DNA of 64,000 nt, from positions 186,001 through 250,000 of the forward strand of contig NZ_FOLE01000006.1 in NCBI RefSeq assembly GCF_900112255.1, written 5' to 3'. Numbering within the stretch: position 1 is the first letter of the stretch; each line of letters opens with the position of its first letter. Made by a program: the position numbers and the translations under genes. This DNA comes from Flexibacter flexilis DSM 6793. Its GTDB lineage: Bacteria > Bacteroidota > Bacteroidia > Cytophagales > Flexibacteraceae. Below the pieces are notes generated by a model, which saw only the letters and a list, made by a program, of their open reading frames with translations, searched no databases and was not told the DNA's origin. Shown here piece after piece: positions 8,850 to 18,016 of this stretch.

Positions 8850-10196
8850 GTGAAATACTTTAGTACCAACAGACATTTGGCGGGCGGCTATATACCAACG
8901 CATACATTTTCGGAGGCATTGCTTATGGGCATCGCCCCAGATGCGGGTTTGTTTATGCCCGAAACACTGCCGCACTTTTCGGCGGAGCAGCTACAAACCA
9001 TGCGCGGCAAAACCTACGCCCAAATCGCTACAGAAGTGCTTTTTCCTTTTGTGGAAGGACAAATGAGCAAGGACGATTTGGCCGCTATCGCCGCAGATGC
9101 TTACGGTTTTGATATTCCTTTGGAAAACATAGATAAAAATTTCTGGGTGGCGCGTCTCGACCAAGGCGCGACGGCTTCTTTCAAAGATTTTGCGGCGCGT
9201 TTTATGGCGCGTGCGACGCGTTATTTTCTGCCTGCCCAACAAAAACTTACGGTGTTGGTGGCCACTTCTGGCGACACGGGCAGCGCAATCGGCGCAGCGT
9301 TTCAGGGCATCGAAGGCGTGAAAGTTTATATTCTGTATCCGCAACGCGAAGTGAGTTTTGTACAAGAACAGCAACTTATCCGCATCGGCGGCAACGTGCA
9401 GGCTCTGGCCATCGACGGGAAGTTTGACGATTGCCAAAATATTGTAAAACAGGCTTTTGCAGACAAAGAACTAACCAGTCTCAATCTTTCTTCGGCCAAC
9501 TCCATCAACGTTGGCCGCGTATTGCCGCAGGCCGTTTATTATTTTTATTTGTGGCAAAAATTAACCGAACACACAGACGAAGCCATCAATTTTGTAGTTC
9601 CGTCGGGCAATTTGGGCAACTCGCTGGGCGCAGAATTGGCGCGTCGGATGGGTTTGCCTGTGGAGCGTTTGGTTATCGCGACGAATGCCAACCGTGCCGT
9701 ACCTGATTTTCTGAAAAATGGTATTTATAAAAAAATTAGTCCGTCGGTGGCGGCTGTTTCCAACGCCATGAACGTAGGCAATCCGAGCAATTTGGCCAGA
9801 TATTTTGAGCTTTACGGCGGCACGCTGGACAAAGACGGCTACACGCACCAAGCCCCAGACATCGCCCAAATGCGCGAACATTTGCTTTCGGTGGCCATTT
9901 CTGACACCGAAACCGTAGAGACCATCAAATATTTTTACAAAAAATACGCTTGCGTACTCGAACCGCACGGCGCAGTTGGCGCGGCAGCTTACCGTAAGTT
10001 TCAGGATAAATTAGCCGCCCGCAAAACGATATTGTTGGAAACGGCACACCCTGCCAAATTCCCCGAAATCGTGATGCAGGAATTAGGTTTTGCACCACCC
10101 GTACCGAAAGCATTGCAAGCATTTTTGCAAAATCCTGCGCACAAAATTGAGCTTGCCAATGAGTATAAAGCATTGAAAAACATTTTATTAGCCTAA
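8850..10196 (+). CDS. thrC: Threonine synthase
   Basis: The 448-residue product starts at GTG (MKYFSTNRHLAGGYIPTHTF after initiator conversion), which fits the family N-terminus; no better ATG exists nearby. Threonine synthase converts O-phosphohomoserine to threonine with pyridoxal phosphate in the cytoplasm. The PLP lysine lies in TASFKDFAARFM at about residue 112, and the phosphate-binding glycine-rich stretch PSGNLGNSLGAEL is near 250. SGDTGSAIGAAF near 140 is the other family landmark. It is followed after five bases by nuoA, so the two probably share a transcript despite unrelated roles. No hom or thrB neighbour is present. Confidence 0.93.
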   Translation: MKYFSTNRHLAGGYIPTHTFSEALLMGIAPDAGLFMPETLPHFSAEQLQTMRGKTYAQIATEVLFPFVEGQMSKDDLAAIAADAYGFDIPLENIDKNFWVARLDQGATASFKDFAARFMARATRYFLPAQQKLTVLVATSGDTGSAIGAAFQGIEGVKVYILYPQREVSFVQEQQLIRIGGNVQALAIDGKFDDCQNIVKQAFADKELTSLNLSSANSINVGRVLPQAVYYFYLWQKLTEHTDEAINFVVPSGNLGNSLGAELARRMGLPVERLVIATNANRAVPDFLKNGIYKKISPSVAAVSNAMNVGNPSNLARYFELYGGTLDKDGYTHQAPDIAQMREHLLSVAISDTETVETIKYFYKKYACVLEPHGAVGAAAYRKFQDKLAARKTILLETAHPAKFPEIVMQELGFAPPVPKALQAFLQNPAHKIELANEYKALKNILLA

Positions 10197-10201
10197 CGAA
10201 A

Positions 10202-10672
10202 ATGCAAACAGATTTTCAAATTTCGGGTTTTGGATTAGTGTTGCTTTTCATGTTGGGAGCAGCGGCTTTTTTGGGAATTAATTTACTTATTTCAAAAGTT
10301 TTGCGCCCCGATGCACCCAATCCCGAAAAGAATTTGCCTTACGAATGTGGCGAAGAAGCCATCGGTTCGGTTTGGGGACAATTCAATATTCGGTTTTATG
10401 TAATTGCCCTGATTTTCATTTTGTTTGATGTGGAACTTGCTTTTATGTTTCCGTGGGCGACGGTTTTCGGCAACGAGCAATTGCAAGCCGCTTCGGGCGG
10501 TTCGTGGGGTTGGTTTGCGTTGGCCGAAATGGGATTTTTTGTGTTAATCTTGGCCGTTGGATTGGCGTATGCTTGGCAGCGCGGCCACTTGGATTGGGCA
10601 AAACCAAAACCACAATTGCCGACGGCCGCCGAGCCACTACCCGAACAAATTTACGAACGCTTTTTAAAGTGA
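10202..10672 (+). CDS. nuoA: NADH-quinone oxidoreductase subunit A
   Basis: The 156-residue protein has three transmembrane segments and the subunit A landmarks NLPYECGEEAIG (about 38-50) and LIFILFDVELAFMFPWA (about 69-85), which hold the conserved loop cysteine and the acidic membrane residues of complex I. The family is usually ~120-130 residues; this one has a hydrophilic tail of about 25 residues (KPKPQLPTAAEPLPEQ). It is a membrane subunit next to the quinone site. nuoB to nuoN are not downstream: the next gene is a PH-domain protein. The gene lies five bases after thrC and is probably co-transcribed with it. Confidence 0.9.
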   Translation: MQTDFQISGFGLVLLFMLGAAAFLGINLLISKVLRPDAPNPEKNLPYECGEEAIGSVWGQFNIRFYVIALIFILFDVELAFMFPWATVFGNEQLQAASGGSWGWFALAEMGFFVLILAVGLAYAWQRGHLDWAKPKPQLPTAAEPLPEQIYERFLK

Positions 10673-10722
10673 TTTTATCTAATCAAATTGCCGTATTATT
10701 CTAAAACAATTCAAAAAAAACG

Positions 10723-11103
10723 ATGGGATTATTTTCTGGAATTATGGGGAATGCAGGAGCTGTAAACCCCGACGACTTACAAAAAGATTTTGGTAAACTT
10801 TTGATTGAAGATGAAAGTATCGAAATGGGTTTCAAACTTATCAGAGACACTTTTATTTTTACAAACAAACGCCTGATTCTGGTTGATGTACAAGGACTTA
10901 CGGGCAGCAAAGTAGAATATTTATCTATTGCCTACAAAGCCATTACGCGTTTTAGCGTAGAAACTACAGGTACTTTTGACCTTGACGCGGAGCTAAAAAT
11001 CTGGATTTCGAGTGAGGCTCTACCAAGCATTTCCAAAAGATTTAATAAATCTGTAAACGTTTATGATGTGCAAGCTCTTTTGGCGCGCCACGTCCTGAAA
11101 TAG
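10723..11103 (+). CDS. Bacterial PH-domain protein
   Basis: The 126-residue product matches the small bacterial pleckstrin-homology-like family (bPH type): a short amphipathic N-terminus (MGLFSGIMGNAGAVNP), then alternating strands such as IEMGFKLIRDTFIFTNKRLILVD and the family's SKVEYLSIAYKAITRFSVET, with a C-terminal helix. It is cytoplasmic with no signal peptide. Function in this family is not known; some members are linked to membrane stress. The 50-base gap from nuoA leaves open whether it belongs to the thrC transcript; a hairpin follows it. Confidence 0.75.
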   Translation: MGLFSGIMGNAGAVNPDDLQKDFGKLLIEDESIEMGFKLIRDTFIFTNKRLILVDVQGLTGSKVEYLSIAYKAITRFSVETTGTFDLDAELKIWISSEALPSISKRFNKSVNVYDVQALLARHVLK

Positions 11104-11125
11104 TTTATTTACATTTTGAGACAAT

Positions 11126-11165
11126 AAAAAAAAACTCTCCGACATGACTCAGAGAGGTTTTTTTA
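11126..11165. terminator. Probable bidirectional terminator
   Basis: An A-run plus CTCTC (11135-11139) pairs with GAGAG (11152-11156) followed by a T-run at 11158-11164. The G+C stem is short and has a bulge. It lies between the convergent PH-domain gene and nrdA. Confidence 0.5.
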
Positions 11166-11185
11166 TTTTATTGATAAACAGTAGG

Positions 11186-13555
11186 TTAACCGCTGCAAGA
11201 CTCGCAAGCGTCTGGGTTGTCCAGCGAACAAGCCATGTCAGAGGCTTTTTGCTCGATGGTTACCACCGTGTTGCTGAGTTGTGGCTTTTGGGCTTCTATC
11301 GTAAACTTGATAGCGTCGGCAGCCGACTTGGTACGCAAATAATACATACCTGTTTTTAAGCCTTTTTTCCATGCGTAGAAGTGCATAGACGTTAGTTTGC
11401 CGAAGTTCGGGTCTAACAAGTGAATGTTAAGGCTTTGGCTTTGACAAATAAACGCGCCTCTGTCGGCGGCCATGTCGATAATGGCTTTTTGGCTAATTTC
11501 CCAAACCGTTTTGTAAATGTCTTTGATGTTTTGAGGAATATCCGCAATGTTTTGTACCGAACCGTTGGCTTCGATAAGTTTATTTTTCATGCGGTCGTTC
11601 CATAAGCCCAACGAAACCAAGTCTTTAAGTAAATGTTTATTTACCACAGGGAACTCACCTGACAATACGCGGCGGTTGTAAATGTTGGAAGTATAAGGCT
11701 CAAAACATTCGTTATTACCCAAAATCTGTGAAGTAGAAGCCGTCGGCATTGGCGCAAGCATCAAAGAGTTACGCACACCGTGTTGCATTACTTCTTTACG
11801 CAAACTTTCCCAATCCCAGCGACCAGAATCTGGCGTAACGTTCCACATATCAAACTGGAAAATACCTTGCGAAATCGGCGAACCCGCAAACGTTTCGTAA
11901 GCACCATCGCGTTTGGCAAGCTCCATAGAAGCTGTTACGGCTGCAAAATATATTGTTTCGAAAATATCTTTGTTTAGGCCGCGAGCCTCTGGCGAATCGA
12001 ATGGCATACGCAAACGAATAAACGCATCGGCCAAGCCTTGCACACCAATACCAATTGGGCGGTGACGCATATTAGACTTACGCGCTTCGTCCACTGGATA
12101 ATAATTGATGTCAATGATACGGTTCAAGTTTTTGGTAATTACTTTCGTTACCTCAAACAAACGTTGGTGGTCAAAATAACCGTCAGCCGTAATGTATTTT
12201 GGCAAAGCCAACGAAGCCAAGTTACATACCGCAATCTCATCTGGTGCAGTATATTCCATGATTTCGGTACAAAGGTTAGACGATTTAATTGTACCAATAT
12301 TCTTTTGGTTCGACTTACGGTTGGCGTGGTCTTTATAAAGCATGTACGGCGTACCTGTTTCGGTCTGCGACTCCAGTATTTCAAACCAAAGTTCTTGGGC
12401 TTTTACGGTACGGCGTGCGCGGCCTTCGGCTTCGTAACGCGTGTAAAGTTCCTCAAATTCATCGCCATACGTTTCCGACAAATTCGGGGCTTCGTGCGGA
12501 CAGAAAAGCGACCATTCGCCATTTTCTTCTACACGCTTCATGAACAAATCAGGAATCCAAAGAGCATAGAACAAATCGCGTGCGCGTAATTCTTCTTTCC
12601 CATGATTTTTCTTGAGTTGCAAGAAGTCGAACACGTCGGCGTGCCAAGGCTCAAGGTAAATCGCAAACGCGCCTTTACGCTTTCCGCCACCTTGGTCCAC
12701 GTAACGAGCCGTATCGTTAAACACACGTAGCATCGGGATAATACCGTTTGAGTTGCCATTCGTTCCTTTGATATACGAGCCTGTAGCTCTGATGTTATGA
12801 ATAGACAAACCAATACCACCCGCCGACTGCGAAATTTTCGCGCAATCTTTCAGCGTGTCATAAATGCCTTCAATACTATCTTCTTTGGCTGTAAGCAAAA
12901 AGCAGCTCGAAAGCTGTGGTTTTGGCGTACCCGCGTTGAAAAGTGTTGGTGTTGCGTGTGTAAACCAACGTTCCGACATCAAATTATAGGTTTCGATAGC
13001 CGCTTCGATGTTGTCTTGGTGAATGCCTACGGCCACACGCATCAACATTTGTTGCGGACGCTCTACAATTTTGCCATCTATTTTGAGCAAATACGAACGC
13101 TCTAATGTTTTGAAACCAAAGTAATCATAGCCAAAATCGCGGTCATAAATAATGGACGAATCCAACAAAGCCGCGTGCTTTTTCACTGCCTCATACACTT
13201 CTTTAGAAATGAGGGCGGCATTTTCTCCCGTTTTGGGGTCTATGTATTGGTAAAGTCGCTTAATCGTGTTAGAAAAGGACTTATTAGTTGTTTTATGCAA
13301 ATTAGAAACTGCAATACGAGCAGCCAACACGGCATAATCGGGGTGCTTTACAGTGAGGGCAGCAGCAGTTTCGGCGGCCAAATTGTCCAACTCGGCAGTA
13401 GTTACACCGTCATAGAGACCATCAATTACTTTTTTGGCTACATCTATCGAATCCACAAAACGCTCTTCGAGGCCGTAGCACAATTTTTGTATTCTGGCCG
13501 TGATTTTATCAAATTTCACGCTCTCGCGACGCCCATCTCGTTTAATTACTTGCAT
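11186..13555 (-). CDS. nrdA: Ribonucleoside-diphosphate reductase, alpha chain (class I)
   Basis: The 789-residue catalytic subunit reduces ribonucleotides to deoxyribonucleotides. An ATP-cone (about 1-90, [19 protein letters not shown]) provides allosteric activity control. The barrel shows the expected residues: LSSCFLL for the first redox cysteine, NLCTEIMEY for the Asn-Cys-Glu radical triad, [11 protein letters not shown] for the second redox cysteine, and [22 protein letters not shown]. The C-terminal swinging tail ends with CESCSG, giving the CxxC that accepts electrons from thioredoxin or glutaredoxin. No nrdB is adjacent on either side, so the radical-generating subunit is encoded elsewhere. 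A long 572-base region lies upstream and carries several candidate control sites. Confidence 0.95.
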   Translation of the reverse strand: MQVIKRDGRRESVKFDKITARIQKLCYGLEERFVDSIDVAKKVIDGLYDGVTTAELDNLAAETAAALTVKHPDYAVLAARIAVSNLHKTTNKSFSNTIKRLYQYIDPKTGENAALISKEVYEAVKKHAALLDSSIIYDRDFGYDYFGFKTLERSYLLKIDGKIVERPQQMLMRVAVGIHQDNIEAAIETYNLMSERWFTHATPTLFNAGTPKPQLSSCFLLTAKEDSIEGIYDTLKDCAKISQSAGGIGLSIHNIRATGSYIKGTNGNSNGIIPMLRVFNDTARYVDQGGGKRKGAFAIYLEPWHADVFDFLQLKKNHGKEELRARDLFYALWIPDLFMKRVEENGEWSLFCPHEAPNLSETYGDEFEELYTRYEAEGRARRTVKAQELWFEILESQTETGTPYMLYKDHANRKSNQKNIGTIKSSNLCTEIMEYTAPDEIAVCNLASLALPKYITADGYFDHQRLFEVTKVITKNLNRIIDINYYPVDEARKSNMRHRPIGIGVQGLADAFIRLRMPFDSPEARGLNKDIFETIYFAAVTASMELAKRDGAYETFAGSPISQGIFQFDMWNVTPDSGRWDWESLRKEVMQHGVRNSLMLAPMPTASTSQILGNNECFEPYTSNIYNRRVLSGEFPVVNKHLLKDLVSLGLWNDRMKNKLIEANGSVQNIADIPQNIKDIYKTVWEISQKAIIDMAADRGAFICQSQSLNIHLLDPNFGKLTSMHFYAWKKGLKTGMYYLRTKSAADAIKFTIEAQKPQLSNTVVTIEQKASDMACSLDNPDACESCSG

Positions 13556-13641
13556 AGTTTATTGATAATGTATTTGTATTGGGAAACAAAAATTTTTGGG
13601 TTAAGAATGAGATTAATTTTGGTGTAAAAAATATTGCTAAT

Positions 13642-13657
13642 ACACTGTGATAAGTGT
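13642..13657. promoter_or_regulatory. Weak NrdR-box-like palindrome
   Basis: ACACTGTGATAAGTGT has the ACAC/GTGT arms and eight-base spacing of an NrdR box but a poor central match, and only one copy is seen where NrdR usually needs two. It lies ~87 bases before nrdA. Confidence 0.2.
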
Positions 13658-13780
13658 GTAAGTTTTTTGCTTAACAGTAAAGCAAGAAGCAATAGTTCCG
13701 TTTATGTATTGAACCCTTGCTTAGATTCATTCTACAAAAATATGGGTAGTTTTGAGAAAAAGAAAAATAACTTTAAAAAC

Positions 13781-13789
13781 TTATCCACA
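13781..13789 (+). promoter_or_regulatory. Consensus DnaA box upstream of nrdA
   Basis: TTATCCACA is a perfect match to the classical DnaA nonamer and abuts a TACTGATTATCAGTA palindrome. Only one copy is seen in the gap, so it is not an origin by itself. DnaA is known to regulate ribonucleotide reductase genes in other bacteria. Confidence 0.35.
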
Positions 13790-13804
13790 TACTGATTATC
13801 AGTA
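13790..13804. repeat. 15-base palindrome TACTGATTATCAGTA
   Basis: This is a perfect inverted repeat around a single central base, with core TGATTATCA. Related cores occur at 13842-13850, 16477-16485, 18960-18968 and 25865-25873, all intergenic. It may be an operator. Confidence 0.5.
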
Positions 13805-13839
13805 ATTTACATTTACCAAACGATTGCAGTATATAAAAT

Positions 13840-13852
13840 ACTGATTATCAGT
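13840..13852. repeat. 13-base palindrome ACTGATTATCAGT
   Basis: This is the second copy upstream of nrdA. Its centre is 49 bases from that of the copy at 13790-13804. Confidence 0.5.
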
Positions 13853-14038
13853 TTTATGAGAACAAACTCTGTTTATATCAAAATTTAATTTGACAAAACG
13901 GAACTTTTTCTTAAAAAGACTACTGCTTTTAGGTACTAAGAATAGTGTAAGTTTTGGCCTTTTTTGTGAATTATTGTATTACAAAAAGAACGCGTAAACA
14001 TTGTTAGTGTTATTGAAGCGCAAGGGCATAGAATCAAA

Positions 14039-14084
14039 AAACGCCAATCCGTGCAGCTATGCGGCTTTATTCGGATTGGCGTTT
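14039..14084 (-). terminator. Strong terminator of the OmpA-type gene
   Basis: AAACGCCAATCCG (14039-14051) pairs perfectly with CGGATTGGCGTTT (14072-14084). Read on the minus strand the stem is followed by a run of T, as expected after the OmpA gene that stops at 14128. Confidence 0.85.
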
Positions 14085-14127
14085 GATGTTCGGACCGATG
14101 TACGGCCTGTGTATGATAAAACGGTTA

Positions 14128-15147
14128 TTAGTTCGATAAAATTTTGAACAACTCGTCGAGTTTTGGTGTCAAAATAATTTCGGTACGACGATTTTTTTGG
14201 CGAGCTTCTGCACTTGTTCCGTCATAAACTGGCAAAAACTTACCATGACCTGCCGCCGTCAGTGAACTACCGCGCACGCCTTCGTTGGTCAGCACGCGCA
14301 CGATAGACGTGGCACGCAACACACTCAAATCCCAGTTGTCGGTCATGCCTGCCGTCGATTTGGCCAAAGGCACGTCGTCGGTGTGGCCTTCTACGGTTAC
14401 GTTAATATCCGAATTGTCGCGCAACACCGAAGCCAACTTTTTGAGGGCTTCTACACCTTTGCTGTCCACTGCAAAACTACCCGATTTGAACAAAAGTTGC
14501 TCAGAAAGAGATACATACACTTTGCCATTTTTAATAGAAACCGTCAAATCTTTTTCCTTGAAATTAAGCAATGCACCGCTTACTTTGGCTTTGAGGTCGT
14601 TTACGGCTTTGTCTTTGTCGGCCAAAATTTTCTCTAATTCTTGTACGCGTTTTTCGCGTTCTTTCAAATTGTCGCTCAACAAATTAAGTTGGCGTTGATT
14701 TTCTTCGAGTTTAGTGCGGTTGGCTGAAAGATTCTGATCCATCGCATAAAGTTCTTTTTCGCGGCGCGAAAGCTCTTTCGACAAATTGCCAGTTTCTGCC
14801 ATAGTGCTATTAAGCAGTTGAGTATAAGACTTTTCTAACTTGTCATATTTGTCCGAAACGTCGTTGAGAAGGGCTTGTGTACGGCGCAAAATGCCACCAG
14901 CGTGTGTCGAATCGCGTTTTATTTTGTCGTTAGACTCCGCTAATTCTTTCATTTGTTTGTCCAAAGCCAATTTGTCTTGTTGCAAAGCCGTGAGTTTGGT
15001 TTCGCAATCGGCTTTATCTTGTTGCAAACGCGCACTTTGTGCCGTTACTTCATCGTATTTTTTGCGTGTAACACAGGCACTCATCAGGCCTACAAACAGC
15101 AAGGCATAACCCGCTTTGTGGATAAATTCTTTGCCTATTCCTTTCAT
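14128..15147 (-). CDS. OmpA-family lipoprotein with long coiled coil
   Basis: This is a 339-residue protein. The N-terminus (KAGYALLFVGLMSACVTRKKYDEV) is a lipoprotein signal with the lipid-modified cysteine at about residue 25. Residues 30-190 are rich in heptads of Lys/Glu/Leu (KLTALQQDKLALDKQMKEL), predicting a long coiled coil. The C-terminal ~130 residues form an OmpA peptidoglycan-binding domain: TVEGHTDDVPL, the helix NWDLSVLRATSIVRVL and GHGKFLPVYDG then RQKNRRTEIIL. It probably anchors the outer membrane to the cell wall from the periplasm. The architecture also resembles MotB-like C-termini, but no motor genes are nearby. Confidence 0.85.
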   Translation of the reverse strand: MKGIGKEFIHKAGYALLFVGLMSACVTRKKYDEVTAQSARLQQDKADCETKLTALQQDKLALDKQMKELAESNDKIKRDSTHAGGILRRTQALLNDVSDKYDKLEKSYTQLLNSTMAETGNLSKELSRREKELYAMDQNLSANRTKLEENQRQLNLLSDNLKEREKRVQELEKILADKDKAVNDLKAKVSGALLNFKEKDLTVSIKNGKVYVSLSEQLLFKSGSFAVDSKGVEALKKLASVLRDNSDINVTVEGHTDDVPLAKSTAGMTDNWDLSVLRATSIVRVLTNEGVRGSSLTAAGHGKFLPVYDGTSAEARQKNRRTEIILTPKLDELFKILSN

Positions 15148-15300
15148 AAATACAATAATACAGGGTTAATGTTAAATTTTAGAATAAAAAATGGGATTTG
15201 CTGGGCAGATTTTGTGCTAAAGTACAGTTATTTTCAAAAAGAAATGGCAGGTTCTTACTAAAAATGCTTAAAATTGAGCCTATTCAATCCCCAAAACAGT

Positions 15301-16026
15301 ATGCAAACCATCAAAGTACAGACAACTCAAAACGTAACCATCGAATATCCCATTGCTGATTTAGGAAAACGCATTGCCGCTAAAATTATTGATTCTCTGG
15401 TGCTTACGGCTATTGCTTTTTTATTTATCACCATAGCCCTAACGATTCAACCAGGCGAAGATGCGGTCATAGGGCTGATTTTGACATTTCTACTTATTTA
15501 TTTTGTGTATCCTTTGGTGTTGGAACTGCAAATGGACGGGCAGACTTTCGGTAAAAAAATAATGAAAATTAAAGTCATTAGCCTTGACGGGCGTAGCGCA
15601 GGTTTTTTGCAATATTTTTTGCGTTGGATTTTAAATTTAGCGGATATGCAAATGGGCGGTGCTGTGGGGCTGGTGGTCATTGCTGTCAACGGAAAAGGCC
15701 AACGAATCGGTGACCTTGCCGCAGGTACTACCGTTATTGACCTCAAAACCAAGATTCAGGATTTGGAAAAAGTAATTAATTTACATAAAATCGAAGAAAA
15801 CTATGTGGCCACTTACGCCAATGTTTATTTGCTTTCCGACCACGACGTACAAGTAATTCAGAAGATTGTTTTGGTATATAGACAGACTGGCAACGAAGAG
15901 ATTTTGCAAAAAACCGCCGACAAAGTCAAAGAACAATTAGGTCTTCTTTACACCCAAACAGGGTCTAATTTACATTTTTTGGAAACCGTACTTAAAGACT
16001 ATAAGGCCTTGACAATGAACAACTAA
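15301..16026 (+). CDS. RDD-family membrane protein
   Basis: I chose the ATG at 15301 (MQTIKVQTTQNVTIEYPIAD), giving 241 residues; an upstream TTG at 15274 in frame is less likely. Residues ~15-150 are an RDD domain with three hydrophobic segments, an Arg/Asp-bearing opening (LGKRIAAKIIDSLVL) and the family phrase GQTFGKKIMKIKVISLDG, ending with RIGDLAAGTTVI. The last ~80 residues are soluble helices. RDD proteins are inner-membrane proteins, some of them proposed ion transporters; the role here is unknown. It is divergent from the OmpA gene and followed by a small lipoprotein with its own promoter. Confidence 0.8.
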   Translation: MQTIKVQTTQNVTIEYPIADLGKRIAAKIIDSLVLTAIAFLFITIALTIQPGEDAVIGLILTFLLIYFVYPLVLELQMDGQTFGKKIMKIKVISLDGRSAGFLQYFLRWILNLADMQMGGAVGLVVIAVNGKGQRIGDLAAGTTVIDLKTKIQDLEKVINLHKIEENYVATYANVYLLSDHDVQVIQKIVLVYRQTGNEEILQKTADKVKEQLGLLYTQTGSNLHFLETVLKDYKALTMNN

Positions 16027-16046
16027 AATATTTTTCGGGAAAAATA

Positions 16047-16076
16047 TTGCACAATCTTACGTTTTATATACATTTG
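16047..16076 (+). promoter_or_regulatory. Bacteroidota-type promoter for small lipoprotein
   Basis: TTG (16047-16049) and TACATTTG (16069-16076) are separated by 19 bases, an ideal fit to TTG-N(17-23)-TAnnTTTG. The predicted start of transcription is about 65 bases before the ATG at 16147. Confidence 0.6.
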
Positions 16077-16146
16077 TGTCAGATAGATGCGTTAGCTAAA
16101 ATAAGCTAAGAGCTTCTATCCTCAAAATCCCCAATTATTTCAGACC

Positions 16147-16368
16147 ATGAAAAACAAGGTTTTCGCCTTTTTGTTACTCGCTGCGATGACAATGGGCTTT
16201 GCGTCTTGCTCCAATTCCCAACAACAATTAGCTGGTAATAAGGAAGATAAAGAGCAGGAGCATGAAGCAGAAAAAGAAAACAAATATTATAAGCAATATC
16301 CGTTGCTTATCATGACAAGTCTGTCGGCACTGGAGGCTATTTACAAAGAGTCGGACAGTAAGGACTAA
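16147..16368 (+). CDS. Small lipoprotein of unknown function
   Basis: This is a 73-residue protein. The first 21 residues (MKNKVFAFLLLAAMTMGFASC) are a clear lipoprotein signal, with the cysteine in FASC as the acylation site. The mature ~53 residues start with a low-complexity charged linker rich in Glu, Lys and Gln (residues ~25-47), followed by a short hydrophobic helix (YPLLIMTSLSALEAIY) and an acidic end. It resembles no family I can name. A good promoter precedes it and a perfect hairpin follows it, so it is an independent single-gene unit, which supports it being real. Confidence 0.75.
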   Translation: MKNKVFAFLLLAAMTMGFASCSNSQQQLAGNKEDKEQEHEAEKENKYYKQYPLLIMTSLSALEAIYKESDSKD

Positions 16369-16391
16369 GATAAATTAACAACAACACAACG

Positions 16392-16417
16392 AAAGGGACA
16401 TTTATGTCCCTTTTTTA
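16392..16417 (+). terminator. Intrinsic terminator
   Basis: AAAGGGACA (16392-16400) pairs with TGTCCCTTT (16405-16413) around a four-base loop and is followed by T residues. It is a textbook hairpin 24 bases after the small lipoprotein gene. Confidence 0.9.
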
Positions 16418-16475
16418 TTTGCCCAAAACTATGTTAATTGCTCGCCGAAATAAACTTGTGATTGATTTTTAAATT

Positions 16476-16486
16476 TTGATTATCAA
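16476..16486. repeat. Palindrome TTGATTATCAA upstream of alkaline phosphatase
   Basis: This is a member of the TGATWATCA-core palindromes seen in this window. It lies 70 bases before the alkaline phosphatase start, a position suitable for an operator. Confidence 0.35.
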
Positions 16487-16555
16487 TTACATATAACTTT
16501 TATATCTATTATTGTTTGCACCGAATAATATTAAATTGAGTATTTATAAATTGCT

Positions 16556-17956
16556 ATGGAAAGAAAAGATTTTTTGCGATTAGGTGGGCTTGCGGCGGCA
16601 GGTACAATGTTAGGATTTAATGGGCAAGCCGCAGCAATTGACGAGCTGAAAGCCAAACAAAAAGCGAAAAACGTTATTATTTTGGTCAGCGACGGCATGA
16701 GCATCGGCACGTTGAATATGGCTGATTTGTTTTTGCAACGCAAAGAAGGACGCGGAAGTTATTGGCTGGATTTGTACCGCGACCGTAACCGCAAAATTAC
16801 GCGTGCGCTGATGGATACGGCTTCGGCCAGTTCTTTGGTAACTGACTCAGCCGCAGCGAGTTCTTCGTGGGGCGGTGGCGTGCGCGTCAAAAATGGTTCG
16901 CTGAACGTGGGCGCAAATGGCGAATTTTATAAACCTATTTGGCAAAAAATGAAAGCCGCAGGCAAAGCCGTAGGTTGTGTTACGACTGTACCCATTACAC
17001 ACGCCACGCCAGCAGGTTTTTGTGTGAACAACAAAAGCCGCAAAGGACAACCCGAAATTGCGGAAAAATATCTGGAACTACGTTTTGACGTAATGATGGG
17101 TGGCGGCTTGGAACATTTCACACCCGAAGGCCGCGAAGACAAAAAAGATATGTTTTCGGCCTTTACGGCCAAAGATTTCGCGGTAGTGCGCGATCGTTCG
17201 CAAATGCTGAATCTCAATACTTCTAAGCCTATTTTGGGTGTTTTTCATGAAGATGGTTTGCCTTACAGCATCGACCGCAACAGCAGCGCAGAACTGCAAG
17301 CCAAAATCCCGACGTTGGCCGAAATGACCCAAACCGCCATCAAACACCTCAAAGGCAATCCGAAAGGATTTGCGCTGCAAGTGGAAGGCGGCAAAGTGGA
17401 TTGGGCGGCACACGGCAACGACATTGGCGCGTTACTTTACGATCAAATCGCTTTTGATGAAGCAGTAAAAGTGGCATTGGATTTTGCCGAAAAAGACAAA
17501 GAAACGCTGGTAATCATCACCACCGATCACGGAAACGCCAATCCAGGGCTTATTTATGGCGAAAAAGCCAACCAAATGTTTGATTCTATTCAGAAATACA
17601 AACAATCTAACGACTGGATTTTGAGCGGAGTAAATAAATTTATGACTGCTGCGCAAGTGATTGAGCGTGTGGAAGCTGGTAGCGGTTTTGCCATCACCAC
17701 CGAGCAGGCCAACGATTTGTTGGGGCAATATCAGCACTTAGACGAAGACGGGCTTTATAACCCTCGCAAAATGCCGTTTAAGAAACTGGCCGAAATACAA
17801 GGCAAATACAATTCGGTGGGCTGGATAAGCATGGATCATTCTGCTGATTTCGTGGAATTGGCCATGTATGGCGTAGGAAGCGAGTTGCTACCGTCATTTA
17901 TCAAAAACACAGATTTACATTATCTTATGCTCAATGCCACGCACGTAGAAGCGTAA
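16556..17956 (+). CDS. phoA: Alkaline phosphatase
   Basis: This is a 466-residue enzyme hydrolysing phosphomonoesters outside the cytoplasm. The N-terminus (MERKDFLRLGGLAAAGTMLGF) looks like a Tat-type signal with RK in place of RR, followed by AAA. Metal and catalytic residues are visible: the aspartate of VSDGMSIG (about 46), the nucleophilic serine of VTDSAAASSSW (about 96), HATPAGF (~150), the aspartate-histidine pair of TTDHGNANPG (~322) and the histidine of SMDHSADFVEL (~425). There is no upstream Pho-box that I can recognise; a TTGATTATCAA palindrome lies 70 bases upstream. The gene is alone between two terminators. Confidence 0.9.
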   Translation: MERKDFLRLGGLAAAGTMLGFNGQAAAIDELKAKQKAKNVIILVSDGMSIGTLNMADLFLQRKEGRGSYWLDLYRDRNRKITRALMDTASASSLVTDSAAASSSWGGGVRVKNGSLNVGANGEFYKPIWQKMKAAGKAVGCVTTVPITHATPAGFCVNNKSRKGQPEIAEKYLELRFDVMMGGGLEHFTPEGREDKKDMFSAFTAKDFAVVRDRSQMLNLNTSKPILGVFHEDGLPYSIDRNSSAELQAKIPTLAEMTQTAIKHLKGNPKGFALQVEGGKVDWAAHGNDIGALLYDQIAFDEAVKVALDFAEKDKETLVIITTDHGNANPGLIYGEKANQMFDSIQKYKQSNDWILSGVNKFMTAAQVIERVEAGSGFAITTEQANDLLGQYQHLDEDGLYNPRKMPFKKLAEIQGKYNSVGWISMDHSADFVELAMYGVGSELLPSFIKNTDLHYLMLNATHVEA

Positions 17957-17983
17957 TTTTAGGCGAGATAAATATTCTTCGAG

Positions 17984-18016
17984 AGCCGCCGCATTAATTT
18001 CGTGGCGGCTTTTTTC
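17984..18016 (+). terminator. Intrinsic terminator
   Basis: AGCCGCC (17984-17990) pairs with GGCGGCT (18004-18010), followed by TTTTTT. It lies 28 bases after the alkaline phosphatase stop. Confidence 0.85.

Larger units (their letters stand above)
13556..14127. other. Long regulatory-looking region upstream of nrdA
   Basis: This 572-base gap upstream of nrdA and downstream of an OmpA-type gene has no credible ORF. It contains ACAC-N8-GTGT (13642-13657), a -7-like element on the minus strand (13735-13742), a perfect DnaA-type nonamer (13781-13789), two odd-centred palindromes (13790-13804 and 13840-13852) and the OmpA gene terminator near 14039-14084. The rest is AT-rich with no pattern I can name. 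Confidence 0.5.

Noticed and set aside
15117-15125. A second perfect DnaA nonamer (TGTGGATAA)
   Set aside because: It lies inside the OmpA-type coding sequence, where it encodes part of the signal peptide region, and no cluster of boxes surrounds it; it is probably chance.
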